NCBI GenBank assembly: GCA_013399895.1
Contig: VXBA01001255.1
Span: 1,650,207-1,714,206, forward strand
Reading direction: 5' to 3'
From: Serilophus lunatus
Taxonomy: Eukaryota; Chordata; Aves; Passeriformes; Eurylaimidae
Length of the DNA stretch: 64,000 bases
Shown here: positions 14,749 to 26,128 of the stretch, in pieces
Layout: each line of letters begins with the position of its first letter
How positions within the stretch are numbered: the stretch's first letter is position 1
Translations under genes and position numbers: made by a program
Notes under the pieces: generated by a model
The model's database searches: none
What the model was told of the DNA's origin: nothing
The model's input: the letters and a program-made list of their open reading frames with translations, nothing else

Positions 14749-14935
14749 NNNNNNNNNNNNNNNNNNNNNNNNNNNNNNNNNNNNNNNNNNNNNNNNNNNN
14801 NNNNNNNNNNNNNNNNNNNNNNNNNNNNNNNNNNNNNNNNNNNNNNNNNNNNNNNNNNNNNNNNNNNNNNNNNNNNNNNNNNNNNNNNNNNNNNNNNNNN
14901 NNNNNNNNNNNNNNNNNNNNNNNNNNNNNNNNNNN
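14749..14935. other. Assembly gap (187 N)
   Basis: 187 undetermined bases lie within the CR1 copy. Comparing the pol residues on either side, the missing part should encode roughly 150 residues, that is, around 450 bases or more in an undeleted CR1. Either the gap length is an estimate or the element carries a deletion. Translations spanning it are meaningless. Confidence 0.99.
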
Positions 14936-15297
14936 CTGGTGCCCAGCCTCCAACTGGACATGACTCCATTCACCACCACCCTCTGAACTCAGCCATCCAG
15001 CCAATTCTTAACCTAGGACAGAGTAAACCTGTCTAAGCCACAGTCCACCAGTTTCACCAGTTTACTATTGGATACAGTATCAAAGGCTTTGCAAAAACCT
15101 AGATACCCTACATCCACAGGTTTCCTCTCATCAATCAGATGAGTTACCTGATTGTAAAAGGAGACTAGACGGGTTAAGCAGGATCTTCCCCTCCTGAATC
15201 TATGCTGACTAGATCTGATCTCCTTATTATCCTGTAGATGCAGCATGATTTCCCTAAAGATGATTCGCTCCATAATTTTCTCTGGTACCACTTGCTG

Positions 15298-18200
15298 TTT
15301 TTATCCCCTTGGTTACTAAAGTAGTTAAGTGATCTCTTTTGTGTGTTTCCTTGGTCTTGCGTGTAGCTTGTTAGTGTTTTAGAGCAGTGCGTGTCTTGCA
15401 TAACTTGAGACGTCTGTAATATGGATGTCTCCTTGTGTATTGTGTGCCACTGTAAGCCTATGGTGCAGCCAGTGAAGTCTAGAAAATTACTCACTTCAGC
15501 CTAGAGAGAGAGCTTAGTTATACAGTGAATTCAAATGTTACATAATTATCTAAAGTTAAGCAAAAAGAATTGCACTCTAGGACCTAATGCATCACAAACA
15601 TAAACGTTGAACATGAAGATGTTAAATTTCAGTAGTTTGTTCATAATATGGTTGATAAATGAAAACTGTTACTTTAGGACTTAGGAATTTTCCTTTCAGA
15701 CTGGGAACTTTTAGACATTGAGCAATTTTGTTCCTGATTCAAATTTTGGAGAGAGAAAAACTTAAGTCATCCCAAGTGACTCACAAATTATTTAACCATC
15801 AAGTATGAACTCCTCTTTGCAAGTTCAGATGGTGCTATTTATCTTTAGCCATTATGTAATGTAGGCATTTCTAGGCACTATCAAGCAACTTCCATATTTC
15901 AGTAATTTTTCCAACATATGTGATATGTGTTCATGTTCAGCATGAATGTAGCAACTTCCTTGTGTTACAGCTGGATATGAAAACTAGAGACTTTCTAAAC
16001 CCCTTCTGCATTTTTTTAGTGTGAAATTTTTAGCTGTGTAGCAAATCTGGGAGGTGTGCGCCACTTAAAACATCACTACTACTCAACTTTGAGTCTATTT
16101 TAGAATATAAGTGATAGATAGGCTTGGAGCTCTCTCTGCATCTGAATCTTAGCCTTGGTCACTTAAGTTTATCTCCAGCTTGAAGCATCATGCCTAAATT
16201 TAAATGGTAAATCTTTTAGAGCAGAAGAATTGTGGTATTTATTTCTAGGACACATCTTCTGTGCTTTTAAGCAATACAAAGATCCTGGATAGATTTGCTG
16301 CACAAGAAAGGATTTTGCTCTGGAGAAGAAGTTGCAAACAGAGAAGAGACTAGTTGTGTTTAGTTAACCAGTTGGCATGTGTACACTTGCAAGATTCACT
16401 TGAATGATTTCTGTTTGTAGTGCTCAGCTGAGTTTTACTGATGCAGTGAAACGTACTCTGTTATCATTTTTAACATCTGTCAATATTTTTATAGCTTTCT
16501 ATCAAAATATTGCTGAAAATTGAGCCTGAGAAGCAATTTTGAAACTAATAACTAATACCCATTCTAATAAGTATGGGTGGGATGAGAGTCATTTCTAAGG
16601 AATGTAATTTTTTTAAGGCATCTACAGCACTGTTACCATTCCTTACTTACTGAAATATCTTCTATTTTGAGGTAGGTCTAATAAAGCCTTTAATCCCTCT
16701 GAGATTTTTAGATTAAAAACTGTTCCATGTTCTGCTGTTTAAGAATAATTTTGCCTTGTATTGTTCAATATTTAGGATAAGCATTGTAATTGTTTGTATT
16801 GCAGCACTTCATGTGAAAAGAACTAGTGGTCTTGGAGAGGTGACCTATGTACCTTGGAGGTCTTGGCATTGCTTAGTGTGATGGGAGGGATTGATCACCT
16901 ACAGAAACTTTCTGAGCATGTTTCTAATATGTGAGAAAGTCAGTGTTTACTGTGGCAGACAATAAGCAATGTAAGAAATCATTCCCCAGTGGATTTGTCC
17001 AGTGTTGAGCAGCTGAAAGTGAAATTGTGTGAAGACTGTTGAGTGCTGTTCTTGCTTTCAAGAAGCAGTGGAATTGTTCACGCAACAATACAGTGAGATT
17101 GCTTGCAGTCTAAATTGTGCTATGCTTCTGATTAAAAAAAAAAAAAGTTGTGCTACTTCTATTTACCCATTATTGAGTCATTGGTTCCAAGGAGGGGAAA
17201 ATGACATGGTATTTTAACCCGTTTGTACAAATTCATGCTTTCTAGTCAACCACGGGATTTGGATTTACTTTCCTTGGGAACTTAAATTACTGAAAGTCCT
17301 CAGCTTTTGTGTTTTATAAGTGATAACACTGCACACTTGTGTAGCTATTGTGGAGATTATATCAATCTTCCAGAAGCATAGCTTTAAATTTTAGAGATTC
17401 TTTTTGAAAAAGGTAATGTTTAAATATTTCATCAATCTTGTTTGCTAGAAGGATATTCTCACAATTTTTTCATTACCGTATGGACATGATATCACAGTCT
17501 TATTTCTGTAGAATGTTTTTCTTTCCACACACTGAGATAGAAGCTTGTAGTTTTAGCAGACTCAGTTTATTCAGCAAGACACGCAAGCTGGTAGTTCAGT
17601 GTTCCTCTTTGTAAAGGGAATAGCCCTGTGATAGTTACTTTGTACTGGAATTGAAAATGATGAAGTGAAAATATTTTCTACTTGTGTCATTCTCCTGAAT
17701 ACCTGTGCAGTTTGAGATGACTGAGTGGTCCAGGCAATGGAAAGGTGACCTGATGCTACGAAAGATCGAAGAAGCCCAAGGAGCTCCTTTAAACTGGTGG
17801 TGGTGGAGCTTCAGAAAAAAAAAATGCTAGTAATACATATTAGTAGTCTGGCTGTGTGTGGCTTTACCCAGCAAGAAGGAATCCATATGGATAGTTTGGA
17901 ATTTTTAAGTGGGAGTTGGCTTGGATAAGGGAGGAAAAAATACATATTGTTTTTCTTAAATATATTAGAGGAAAAAAAGAACTGTTTGTGTAACCCGGTG
18001 AGTTTATTTGAGTGGGATGAAATTTCCAGGTGCTCAGCAGGGTGGGGTTTGTTGACATTACCAATAGCATCCTCCTTTTATATATTCAATGCCTTTCTTG
18101 AAATCCTAAGGCTAGCATGAGGGGATTTCATACATAGGAAAGAAAGGGCTGAATTCTGCCTTTAGTTCTGGAGCACCAGGGCTGCAAGCATTGGTGAGAT

Positions 18201-18419
18201 TGCTTAATAATAAGCAATACTTACCAATAAGTTTTAATTACTTACCAGTAAGTCTTATTCTAGTATAGATGGAGACAAGTCTCTATAGAAACTTTGCTAG
18301 GAGAGCACGACTCCAAGTAACAGCATTTGTAAAGTGCCTCCAAATCTACCTGTCTCGTATCAGCCAGTGTAAAACCATCTTGACAGAGCTGATGTGAGTT
18401 TCTGGGGCCCTCCCACCTT
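15298..18419. other. Non-coding stretch, AT-rich
   Basis: No supported exon, RNA gene or recognisable repeat. The short open frames are scattered over both strands without splice-site support. A palindrome-rich patch at 18200-18253 is listed separately. Confidence 0.6.
18200..18253. repeat. Cluster of short inverted repeats
   Basis: TTGCTTA at 18200-18206 pairs with TAAGCAA at 18211-18217 across a 4-base loop. Just downstream are two related hairpin-like blocks, ACTTACCAATAAGT and ACTTACCAGTAAGT. The second is a perfect 6-bp inverted repeat with a 2-base centre. The arrangement is AT-rich and could be fortuitous. Confidence 0.6.
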
Positions 18420-18690
18420 TTCTCTGCTAGTGACAGTCGTGTCCATCCTACGAGCTAAGCCTGGCTTTGCTGGCAGCTCCCCGTCCTCCTCCTCCTCCGC
18501 CCTCTCCCCTAGATAACTTTATCCTCATAACACAGATACTCAGCACTCCGGTCTGGATTTCATTTCTTCTTCTTCAGCTCCGTGTGATCTCGCGCGCATT
18601 CCTAACGCGTTACCCACAGCCCACGTCTCTCAAAGCACCGTATCGGCTTTCAGTGGCAAAAGCTCGGAGGAGAAACAGGCTGGCTGCTCC
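18420..18690. promoter_or_regulatory. CpG-richer islet, possible regulatory element
   Basis: By eye about 15 CpG dinucleotides fall in roughly 270 bases, including TCGCGCGC and AACGCGTT, whereas the surrounding intron has almost none. A C/T-rich CCTCCTCCTCC stretch precedes them. CpG retention in otherwise CpG-poor intronic DNA often marks an unmethylated enhancer or an alternative promoter. I see no TATA box or convincing first-exon donor attached, so the nature of this element is inferred. Confidence 0.35.
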
Positions 18691-21600
18691 ATGCTCTAAC
18701 AGCTGGGCAGTTGTGGATGGAATTAATTGCTGATATACACTGGCTGTGTTTTTCTTCTCTTGTCATTTCCTTTGCAGCTGTGAAAGACAAGTTTTTAGGC
18801 TTTGCAAACAGCGCAGACCTTCTCAGTGGCAGTGTTATAAAAGTACTGAATTATATATGCAGATGATGATTTGCATACGAAATAAAAACTCTCCTGAGCT
18901 GAAACAATCAGCACTGTTGATGTCGATATTCAAATTCTGAGTGCACCTTCCAAAACTAATTTCTGACTTCTGATCTCCAGCTTGAAAAAAAATCTGTTTG
19001 GGGAGATTTGTATTTCTGAACTCAGTAATCATTGTTTTCTGAAAATAGGAGGAGAAGTTGAGCGTTGAAAGCAATCTGTTAGGAAAATGGTTGTCTTCCA
19101 TCTATAGACTTAGAGCTACTATATAAAGTGGACTGAGCTGCTTTAGCCAAATGTGAAACAGTCAAGTTGCTGAAAGTCATGTTCCAGGCCAGCAGTTATG
19201 GGAAATTTATCACGGGGTTGGAAAATGCATATGTTATCAACAGGGCTGCATGTTTGCCTCGAGGCTTCTCCCAGCCCATAACAATGCAAAAACAAACCGC
19301 CCATCACAAATCAAAAAATGCTGTCAAAAGTAGATTCTGAGCACTGATGCTGCAGCATGCTGGGTTGAGTTGTAAAATCAGTGGAAAAACGTGTGCTACC
19401 TGTTGTTGAAGATAATATTTTTTGAGCTTCCACCCTGTGAATCCCACAGATATTTTTCCCAGTTTATTAAACCATTTTTGTTTTTTAAAACTGTTAGACA
19501 TGCCCTGCTAGCAGGCTTATGCTGCCATGCAGTTTACTCAAGGGAAGATCTATAAGCTCTTTTGCCAAAATAATTACAACTCTCCAAGGTATTTTACTAG
19601 TACACAGTATTTGCATGCTGTATATCTATAAATAATCTCATACATAGAATGGATTGTTTAAACAAATACTAAAGCAATGTTTCGTTCTTTTAAGACCTAG
19701 TCCTAATAACTAAATAAATGAAGTTGTACAAATATGCTGAAAATTTCCCCACCAGCCTGTGTTGTGCAATTCCTTGTACCACAAGATGAGTATTTCAAAG
19801 GTCCCACTGAAACCAGAACCATTATTTGTTGTAAATACTGTGCAGAGTGAGGAAGGGTTGACAGACCAAGATCTTAATAAATAAATAAAAATTACACAAC
19901 TCTTGAAAGCAGGCAGACTTTCAGTCCCAGCACCCACATCAGCCCGCCCTTGCAGACACTGCTGCACAGATCTGTGGGACTGTACTGGCAACAAAGAAAT
20001 GCATCCTAGTTTTTCAGCTTTCCATGCAAGAGATTTCCACTGTGACATTGTGCCTGTCACAGCTAATAGCACACAAGGGGATGCCAAGCCAGGTCTGGCT
20101 CACATGGTATGCAGGAAGTTCAGCTGTAGTAATTCAATTGTAAATCTGAGCCAGAGAGTCAATATATTCAAATCATGGCTGTTACTTCAAAGAATGAAGG
20201 CCGCTCCTTTGAAAGGCTTCTAGTTTTTATAGCTATATAAAAGTTAACTATTAGATAAGTCGCATGTTATACGTATGCATATACGTCTGTATAGATATGT
20301 TCATGTTTTATTATAAATATAAACATTCATGTATCATAGCCACCCTGTCCCGTATCTGTCATACTAAGTACTTTTTTGGCAGGTAACAGAAGTTATGGAA
20401 ACAATTAAAATTCCTGTGCAACACTGGATTACTTATTTGTTTGGAAGAGTGGGTAGTGTTATAGGGAGGGGGGAAAAGGCAGATCTGTACTTCAAAATCA
20501 AAGTGTAAAAGCATTCTGGAATGGTTTTGCCAGAAGGTCTTTTGTCTATTTGTGTTTTGACAGAAAGGTCTGAGTACCAGGAATACAGTTCTGGGGTTTG
20601 TACTCTGACATATCTTATTAGTAAATATTTAAGAAATTATAGAGCTGCGGTTGTTTTTATGACCAGTAACAACTGTGTTCATTTCAAGGCACTAAACAGT
20701 GTATGAGAACAGAGCCCTTAATTGCCTCGGAGTGCAAGAAGTTGTTAAAGTTCAGAAACTGGTTGTTCTCTGCTCTGCCTTCACTTTAATCTAGCGCCTG
20801 TCTGACTGAGAGATTGAGAGGCAAAAAAAACCAACCTGTTTTAAGGAACTTGTATAGTAGCAGGGCTATTTAATTTCGTCCAACACCAAATATTTTGATC
20901 CAGAGAATTAGTACTGTTTTCATATGGGTTACGTGACAGGTTGGTGGCATGATTTGCTTTGTAAACCTGTAAATGCCTTCGTGTTTGTGAATCTTTTAGC
21001 TGTGGTTTCTTCCTCCACCCTTTTCTCATGAATAAACTTGAAAAATATTTAGGACAAGATTTCTCTGGACTCACCACATCTGATGATATCTTTTTCAACT
21101 GTGGTCTTTGTATATATGTACTTCTAAAACAATTGGGAGGTGTGGTGCAGTGTGCTTCCTTGGAGGGAGGAACACTGTTAGTAAAGATTACTGATTCTGT
21201 AAGGAGAGTCAACCACCCAAAATGCTGAAACTAACACTGCAGCTGGGAGGAGTCTGTGGCTTTGGTTCTTAATTCCCTTTGGGTTTTGCCAGTGACTTGA
21301 AGCAGAGCAGTGTTTGGTCACTTATGGTGAAACACCGAAAAGATTTTAATCTTCTTGACAACTACATATATCAATATAGTAGTAAGATCAGTGTCTTAAC
21401 CACCTGACTTCCTTCATGAAGAAATTGTATGCATTTAATAAATACTTGAGATTTTTCTGTGTGTGACTTACAAGCCATAGCTGACTAATGAAATACAGGA
21501 TTTGGCAGTACTAAAGCTCGAGACATCGTTGAGTGAACTTTGTGTAAGAGTGGGTTCATTCAATAAAAAATAAAAGGAGCATTTAAAGAGCCTTTTATTC

Positions 21601-23899
21601 CTGTCATAAAGATGCTTTGTGCTATTGCAGTTGTGTGTTTGACAGAACAGTTGGGGATGGATGATGCAGAAAGTTGTCTTCTATTTTGAGTGTCTTCTAT
21701 TTGAAACCTGCATGATTTTTATCTTCAGTGTCATGACATGAGTGGTGAGTTACAATTTCTGTGTTTTAGTGAAGTTTTCCACTGTAGTTAGTGTCCATGT
21801 ATTCATAAATCAGTGACTCCATTAGCATTGGTTATTCTTCATATCATGGGGTGGTTTGGTTTTTTTTAAGGAAATGTGATCTGATTTTGCTTCTGCTTAG
21901 GAATGCCAGCCTTGGTAGAGCTGGGCTCAGAGTTGTGAGTATATGTTGGCAGCTAAATTGAGCACAACCACGTGGGGCACGGGGCTGATTCTGCTGTGGT
22001 GCAGTACCATGGTTTGCTGTACTGACCTTTGAGGTTTTAATTTTAAACCCGTGAAATAAAATAAATCAAATATGTTTGATTTTGTTTTGTGGTTGAGTTT
22101 GGCTTTGGGTTGTTTTTTGTGATGGTTGTTAGCTGAGGACAAATAGGTAGGTAATCTTGTTTCAGTTTGTAAGGTGTATTAGCAGATGGCTCTAAAACAC
22201 AGCACATCACTGGTCATAGTTACAGTAATTGTTGCACTGTAGTTCCTCTTCACCATTTACTGTATGAAAGTAGTTCAACTTCTGTGGGTATATGTGCTAA
22301 TGGATTTTTATCCTGTGTGATTAGTAACAGACTAGATATTCTCCTGCATAAGTCATTGCAGTGTGATAGATAATGGAGAAGTCTGCTCTCATTTAAAGCT
22401 ATAACAGAGTGCATGAGGCAGCCTTCATTAATGTACACTGTAATAGCATTGAATGTCTTGGATTACATCAGGGAGAATCTTATGATAAACATCTGTCCAA
22501 CAATTTTTAAATTGTCTATGAAATTCAATTTTTTAAAAAAACCACTCCCACTACCCCCCCAATACTGAGGTTGGGGGGCGGGGCGGGGGGAGGTGTTGCT
22601 GGGAAAGGCAAAACACCCAAGTTTTTAAAAATACATGAACTGGGGAAAAAAGATAAAGAAAAGCCTTCTAACTTGCAGTAGATTAATCATGTTTTCAAGA
22701 TCTGGAATTAAGGTTTTTCTTAAACACAGTTTTGAGATATGCTATATTAATCCCAAGGCTTTGTGAGGGCGTGCAGAGCTTAGCCTAGGAGGCAGAAACT
22801 CAGTTCTGGCATTAGTTTTTTGCATTGTTTCCACATTCTGGCACTCCACTTCATTTCCTCGCCTCACTGAGCACTGAAAGGGACATAAATTGACATAACT
22901 AGAATTTTGTGACTGGGGCAAGGGAAGCAGCCTGAAAGATAAACTTTAACCTGTCATCCTGTCAACAAATTTGCATTGTTACAGAAGTAAGAATTTATAC
23001 ACCATGGAGTCAAGAATAGTATGTAGGGACAATGCATTAAGATAAAGAAAGTACTTGTCTGAAGTTACATGTTTTTTCAGCCTAAAAACAGGAGCTGAAC
23101 ACCCCACTACCTGATTTGCTTTTCTGTAAAAATAATTTGCTTTTCCATTTCTTTTGGCATAAAAATGTTTTGAGTACTTTTGCTGGCCTAAAGCAAGGAA
23201 TTCTGAACTGTGACAAAAGTTGAACAACTTCATGGGAAAGTAATGAAAGAATTTGCCCTGTCATTGTAGTTTTGGGACTCCTAACTTCTCTTAGCAGTCT
23301 ATACTATGTCTTCAGCATGCCACAGTTCAGTTATGCAACCTTGGGAAATTTCTCTGCCACTGGATCTCTCTTCCTTTGTTAAGACTAATGGGAGTCATGT
23401 GTTTGTGTCAGTGGGAAAGCAGACCCTTACAAATCTTTCTGGTAGATTTGTTGGAAACAGAGCTCACGTTCGTTATTGCTGTGTTCTGGGCAGTTGGATG
23501 TCTCATTAGCGGGATGTTAATGATGTTCAGTGAACTTCATTATTGGACGGGAGTATGTGGTGAAAATATAAAATGAGTGACTTCTCAGTCTTATGATTTC
23601 CTGTATTGTTGGATTCATTTCTGCCTGTTGTGTCCTTTCTCCCATCCCAGTACTTAAAACATTGTTACCTGTAGCCTGGTGGATGTGACGTGGAGGTGCT
23701 TCAGTCCCACTGTTGGGTCTCTCTGCCCTGAGCCCACACCCCCCTCTCCTTGGAAATTTACTGCAGCTCAGTAGCAACCATTAGATTTTCAATCCTTTCA
23801 GTCTTCCCTAAGGCAGAGAGCAGATCTTAAACATCCATCAGGTAGGAGCCAGACTTTAGCCATGGGATTGCCAATGTATCTGTATAGTGACAGCCACAT
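18691..23899. other. Non-coding stretch
   Basis: No exon or RNA gene that I can support. The sequence is AT-rich. It contains an ATTTGCAT octamer-like site near 18870, a cluster of alternating purine-pyrimidine palindromes around 20255-20330, and the GC-rich hairpin at 22554-22590 listed separately. The open frames here are short and unrecognised. Confidence 0.6.
22554..22590. repeat. C-tract/G-tract hairpin with GC box
   Basis: CCCCCCAA at 22555-22562 and TTGGGGGG at 22571-22578 form a perfect 8-bp inverted repeat with an 8-base loop. The G arm continues into further G runs at 22580-22583 and 22585-22590, separated by single C bases. These make a GGGGCGGGGG box of the Sp1 type and a possible G-quadruplex. 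The patch stands out from its very AT-rich surroundings. Confidence 0.7.
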
Positions 23900-24240
23900 G
23901 TGGAGGGAGCAAACACGGGTTTGCACAGATCCATGGGAAGGACCTGCAGGCAACGATAGCGAGAGCCTCGCCACCGCTTCCCAGAGCAGATGTTCCTGCA
24001 AAAACCGCCTGCAAACAAAATCAAAACCCACCATCTCCCCGCCAAGCCCTAGGATGGGCTGGCCCTGACGTGAGGCCGAGCCCTTGGCCGACAGTGGGAA
24101 TTCGCTCACCCTCAGAAAACGCTGCCTCCCGTTTTATGTCGCCGAGGAACCCGTGGCAGAACAGTCGGTTATTGGAGCGTTGGAACAACGCGGGCTTTGA
24201 GTGACCCCCGCGTTACCGTGCTGGGCAGGCGAGGCTAAAA
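23900..24240. promoter_or_regulatory. CpG-rich islet, candidate intronic promoter or enhancer
   Basis: This is the most CpG-dense segment I see in the first 40 kb. More than 20 CpGs fall in about 340 bases, concentrated at 24060-24235 (GCCGAG, GTCGCCGAGG, AACGCGGG, CCCCGCGTTACCG). Overlapping open frames on both strands reflect the scarcity of stop codons in GC-rich DNA and are not evidence of coding. The CTCF-like motif at 24320 follows immediately. It could be an alternative ADD3 promoter, an enhancer or an insulator. Only the composition is seen directly. Confidence 0.4.
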
Positions 24241-24319
24241 GAAGAGTTTGGCTGCCCTCAGAGTTAATTTGGCAGCTGGTGCGTGGGGGACTGGGCTGAT
24301 GGTGGGTGTGAGGTGAGGG

Positions 24320-24338
24320 TGGCCACGAGGGAGCGTGG
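24320..24338 (+). promoter_or_regulatory. CTCF-like binding motif
   Basis: TGGCCACGAGGGAGCGTGG closely follows the well-known vertebrate CTCF core (TGGCCACCAGGGGGCGC), differing at three positions within the core. It lies just beyond the CpG-rich islet, which fits an accessible element. Occupancy cannot be judged from sequence alone. Confidence 0.4.
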
Positions 24339-24741
24339 AGAGCTTCCCCTCAGGGCTGGCTCTGGGAAAGAAGTAAACATAGAAACAGAGAGCTGACAGA
24401 GTTGGAAATGGTTTGATTTTTCTTTTTCGTACAAAATCTGTTTTCCTTCATTCTTCAGCATTTTAAGACAAAACTGTTACATTGCTGATTTTTGTCACTG
24501 TGGCTAAGAGTGGCTGGAAATGGCTAAAATGCAGCTGAAGTGCCCAGTCACAATCAAAAAGGTGTTGGTCTCCCCAGTTCTACATGGAATGGCACAGGCA
24601 GGCTATCACATCCTATGCAGAGTCCACAGATCTGATTTGATCCTGAATGTACTCTTTGGAGATGTTATCCTTCTTGAGACTACACATCTGCAAGCAATTA
24701 GAGAAATTATGCCATTGATATCTCAGAAATTAGAGTCAGAA
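24339..24741. other. Non-coding stretch before CR1 fragment
   Basis: A plus-strand open frame of 79 codons (24520-24759) occupies part of this segment and runs into the CR1 fragment. It resembles no family I know and lacks splice-site support, so I treat it as chance. Confidence 0.5.
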
Positions 24742-24970
24742 AATCACAGACTATTCTGAGTTGGAAGGGACCCACAAGGATCATCAAGTCCAACCCTTAT
24801 CCCTGCACAGGACATCCCCAAGAGTCACACCATGTGCCTGAGAGTGTTGTCCAAACACTTTGTGAACTCTGGCAGGCTTGGTGCTGTGACTACTTCTCTG
24901 GAGAGTCCTTTCCAGTGCCCCACCACTCTCCACATGAACAACCTTTTTCTAATATCTAACTTTCTGTACT
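24742..24970 (-). mobile_element. CR1 LINE 3'-end fragment
   Basis: The plus strand reads AATCACAGACTATTCTGAG, TTGGAAGGGACC, ATCATCAAGTCCAACCC, and further on GAACAACCTTTTTCTAATATC. This is the reverse complement of a CR1 3' untranslated region, so the element is in minus orientation. It is a short, heavily 5'-truncated copy with no coding part. Confidence 0.92.
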
Positions 24971-26065
24971 AAGAATTTTTTTTTCAGAGGAATAAGGTGG
25001 TAGGGGAATGTTTTAATCTACAACAAGGTATGTTTCAGCTATGTGTGTCTTTAGTCTTAAAGGTGTGTTTTTATTAGAAGCAGTCATATTTCAATGCTGA
25101 TAAAACATGCAGAGCTGAATAATGACATGCATTTTGAGAAAATTCAGAAAGACACAGCATTCAGATGTTTGCAAGTAGCTCCTCATTTGCAAAGCAGAAA
25201 CTCGTTTCTTAGTCCCTCAGCTTTCACTTGCCCTTAACAACATACCCTTAACATCGAAAAAACAAACCAGCCCTCTTGATGACACTTCAGACTGTCTTGG
25301 GTAAAACTTTCCTGCCTCCCTGGCCGAAGGAGGAGCCCCTTCAGTGAGTCATTTGTAGGTCAGTGAGTCTTTCTATGAGGAATAATAAGGTGAGGAAACT
25401 AGTTTTGTCTTCTGGACTGGTATACCTATTCCATGCTGAGCTTTTATGTGCATTTTTTTAATGTATTTTTCTCTAAGCACATAATAAGGATTGTGACATC
25501 CTCTTCCTCGGTAGTTACCTACTCAATATGCAAATGTATTCCCCAGTGTCCTGACTGGAAGCCTCCCGGTCAGTCCTCACTGTGCAGTTCCTGGGTTGCA
25601 TCCAAGAGCTCAGAACCAGAGACTTCGCCATCAGTTTAATGGGGGTAAAATGGGCATTCCATGAGGGAAGAAATGTTTATTAGTTATGATGTGCACTTTT
25701 TTACTTTTTTTTTTTCATGTCAGTTGAGGAAAAACAAGTGATGGCAGCAGCTGTGCCTTGTGAGTGAGTGTGTCATGAGCCTGCTGGGCAAGGCATAGTG
25801 AAGGGCATTATTCCACTGGGAGGTTGGCACTGGCCATGGCCCTCCAGAGTTGCCACAAAGGATTTTCTGTTAGACATCTAATGCAACAAGAACATTCATA
25901 TGTTTGCAGAGGGTTTCCATGGAAACCGTGTAAACTGTGATGCTAGCAGACAGAGCCAAAGGTTATACTATTGTAGAGGCCCTTTTGTATTCTCTTTAAA
26001 TGTTTCAGAGCAGCTATATTTCTTAACTGATACTCTGAGCCTATGAAACAATTTGTTCAGATTTT

Positions 26066-26128
26066 TGGTTTGGTCTTTTTTTTTCTCTCTCTCTCCTCTA
26101 TTTTTTTCCCCTCCTCTTGTCTAAGCTT
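26066..26128. repeat. Polypyrimidine tract
   Basis: About 60 bases of almost pure C/T on the plus strand, including CTCTCTCTCTCC and a run of T followed by CCCCTCCTC. It is not followed by a recognisable exon. Confidence 0.8.

Larger units (their letters stand above)
14413..15291 (-). pseudogene. CR1 ORF2 reverse transcriptase remnant, broken by stops and N gap
   Basis: Going along the minus strand from 15291, the translation resembles the fingers/palm region of CR1 reverse transcriptase, including the strand that carries the first catalytic acidic residue. In other CR1 copies this motif reads YLDFSKAFDTV. Here it reads YLGFCKAFDTV, so the catalytic Asp is replaced by Gly. Two stops follow, at 15013-15015 and 14989-14991. 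The segment holding the FADD box would fall in the N gap. After the gap the thumb/connection region resumes (ASRTREVILSLYLTLVKPWL). The element cannot be active in any frame. Confidence 0.88.
14122..15297 (-). mobile_element. CR1 LINE, 5'-truncated, degenerate, with ORF2 RT remnant
   Basis: This is a CR1 non-LTR retrotransposon in minus orientation. The plus strand starts with the reverse complement of the 3' end (GTTGGAAAA...ATCATCAAGTCCAACC). Conceptual minus-strand translation gives the CR1 pol segments QHRFRRGRSCLTRLVSFYNQ and CKAFDTVSN (15013-15291), then VVNGVMSSW (up to 14979), and after the gap LVKPWLEYCVQFW and GLFSLETRRLRGDLTAV. The copy is dead. There are in-frame stops at 15013-15015 and 14989-14991, and the frame shifts at an internal CA run (14448-14465), after which the C-terminal part GRFRLDIKRNFFTERVISHW is read in another frame. 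Sequence upstream of about 15297 is lost, as is usual for CR1 insertions. An assembly gap covers the reverse-transcriptase core. Confidence 0.95.

Noticed and set aside
23887..24204. Open frames through the CpG-rich islet
   Set aside because: Several frames on both strands are open at once. This reflects high GC, not coding selection.
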